Source: a virus
Length of the DNA stretch: 21,343 bases
Strand: one strand, 5' to 3'
IMG/VR virus record: IMGVR_UViG_3300042369_000673
Span: 1-21,343 of that record
How positions within the stretch are numbered: the stretch's first letter is position 1; each line of letters starts with the position of its first letter. The notes under the pieces were generated by a model. The model was not told where the DNA came from. It saw nothing but the letters and a program-made list of their open reading frames with translations, and searched no databases. Positions 21,059 to 21,343 of this stretch are shown here, piece after piece. Position numbers and translations under genes: made by a program.

Positions 21059-21088
21059 CAAATATACAAATACTTATTTAATAAACAA
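21059..21088 (-). promoter_or_regulatory. Bacteroidota promoter of the early operon
   Basis: The -7 element TATATTTG (21059-21066) fits TAnnTTTG exactly, and the -33 TTG lies at 21086-21088 with a 19-base spacer, the classic distance. It occupies the short space between the right-edge gene and the first early ATG. The transcript would begin near 21052, giving a leader of about 16 bases. Confidence 0.8.
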
Positions 21089-21094
21089 CTATTT

Positions 21095-21343
21095 TTAATA
21101 AATATCTTCAAAAAAAATTGTTATCGGCAGTAAAACACCTTTGCTTGTGTTATTGTCACCGCCTAAAACATCTCGGTTTGTTCCTATCCATTTACGGCAA
21201 TGTTCTTTTAATTTGTCCGTTTTTATAATTACGCAGTGAACATCGCTGAACCAAAAACAATAATAGTCGGCTTCGCTTGTTGCTATTCCTGAAGGTTTGC
21301 CCCTACTTTCATATTCTACAAAAACGTTTTTAGTTTCTAAACA
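21095..21343 (-). CDS. Probable PD-(D/E)XK nuclease, 5' part outside window
   Basis: The frame is open from the right edge to a TAA at 21095, 82 codons. It contains FVEYESRGKPSGIATSEADY, with glutamates and a Lys after them (E-Y-E-S-R-G-K), then VIIKTDKLKEHC, and a gap to VLLPITIFFEDIY at the end. The E-x-E...K arrangement and the S-G-I-x-T-x-x-A-D-Y motif fit small phage nucleases of the PD-(D/E)XK or Holliday-resolvase-like kind; the first acidic residue would lie upstream. It is probably transcribed from a unit further right. The call is moderate because half the protein is missing. Confidence 0.55.
   Translation of the reverse strand, partial: CLETKNVFVEYESRGKPSGIATSEADYYCFWFSDVHCVIIKTDKLKEHCRKWIGTNRDVLGGDNNTSKGVLLPITIFFEDIY

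Noticed and set aside
21059-21090. Short AT-rich repeats resembling an origin or CRISPR leader
   Set aside because: The spacing fits a promoter exactly, and there are no repeat-spacer units; no CRISPR array is present in the window.
1-21343. tRNA, rRNA, integrase, attachment sites and insertion sequences
   Set aside because: I looked for cloverleaf-like stems, recombinase motifs, transposase motifs and inverted-repeat ends and saw none I could support.

Overview
The window looks like part of a tailed bacteriophage or prophage of a Bacteroidota host, most likely a flavobacterium. Three things point there. The DNA is very AT-rich. The two promoters I can find match the Bacteroidota consensus (TTG, about 19-22 bases, TAnnTTTG) rather than the E. 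coli one. Start codons follow A-rich leaders rather than a strong Shine-Dalgarno sequence. Every gene I accept is on the minus strand, so transcription runs from high to low coordinates. No integrase, lysis gene, DNA polymerase or tRNA is visible; if present they lie outside the window.

Early region (about 21343 to 17350). The 3' part of a probable PD-(D/E)XK nuclease enters from the right edge. A near-perfect promoter (21059-21088) then opens a tightly packed operon. It holds a 43-residue protein, an ERF-type single-strand annealing protein, a ParB-like domain protein, a YqaJ/lambda-exonuclease-like nuclease, several small phage proteins (MazG-like, SSB-tail-like, HTH-like), two tiny membrane proteins and a lipoprotein resembling the tail of SPFH/prohibitin proteins. 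The annealing protein and exonuclease together suggest a recombination system. A strong intrinsic terminator (17350-17377) closes the operon.

Switch and packaging (about 17320 to 14620). A second promoter precedes a small sigma-70-like factor. It is followed without a break by a cysteine-rich protein, the small and large terminase subunits and a 54-residue protein. This looks like the start of the late transcription unit.

Virion region (about 14620 to 1). Tail genes come first: a tail assembly chaperone pair with a very probable -1 ribosomal frameshift at a run of nine T, tail completion-like proteins, two large tail proteins and the tape measure. Then come head genes: XkdF-type protease, scaffold-like protein and major capsid protein. 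After these come the tail tube, the portal with a fused MuF-like domain, a head-completion-like protein, a small cysteine protein and a tail fibre running off the left edge. Hairpins after the capsid and tail-tube genes probably set transcript levels. Compared with the textbook siphovirus order, the portal is displaced to the end and the tail chaperone lies far from the tail tube.

Function names rest on motifs, gene length, position and remembered family resemblance. No database search was possible.
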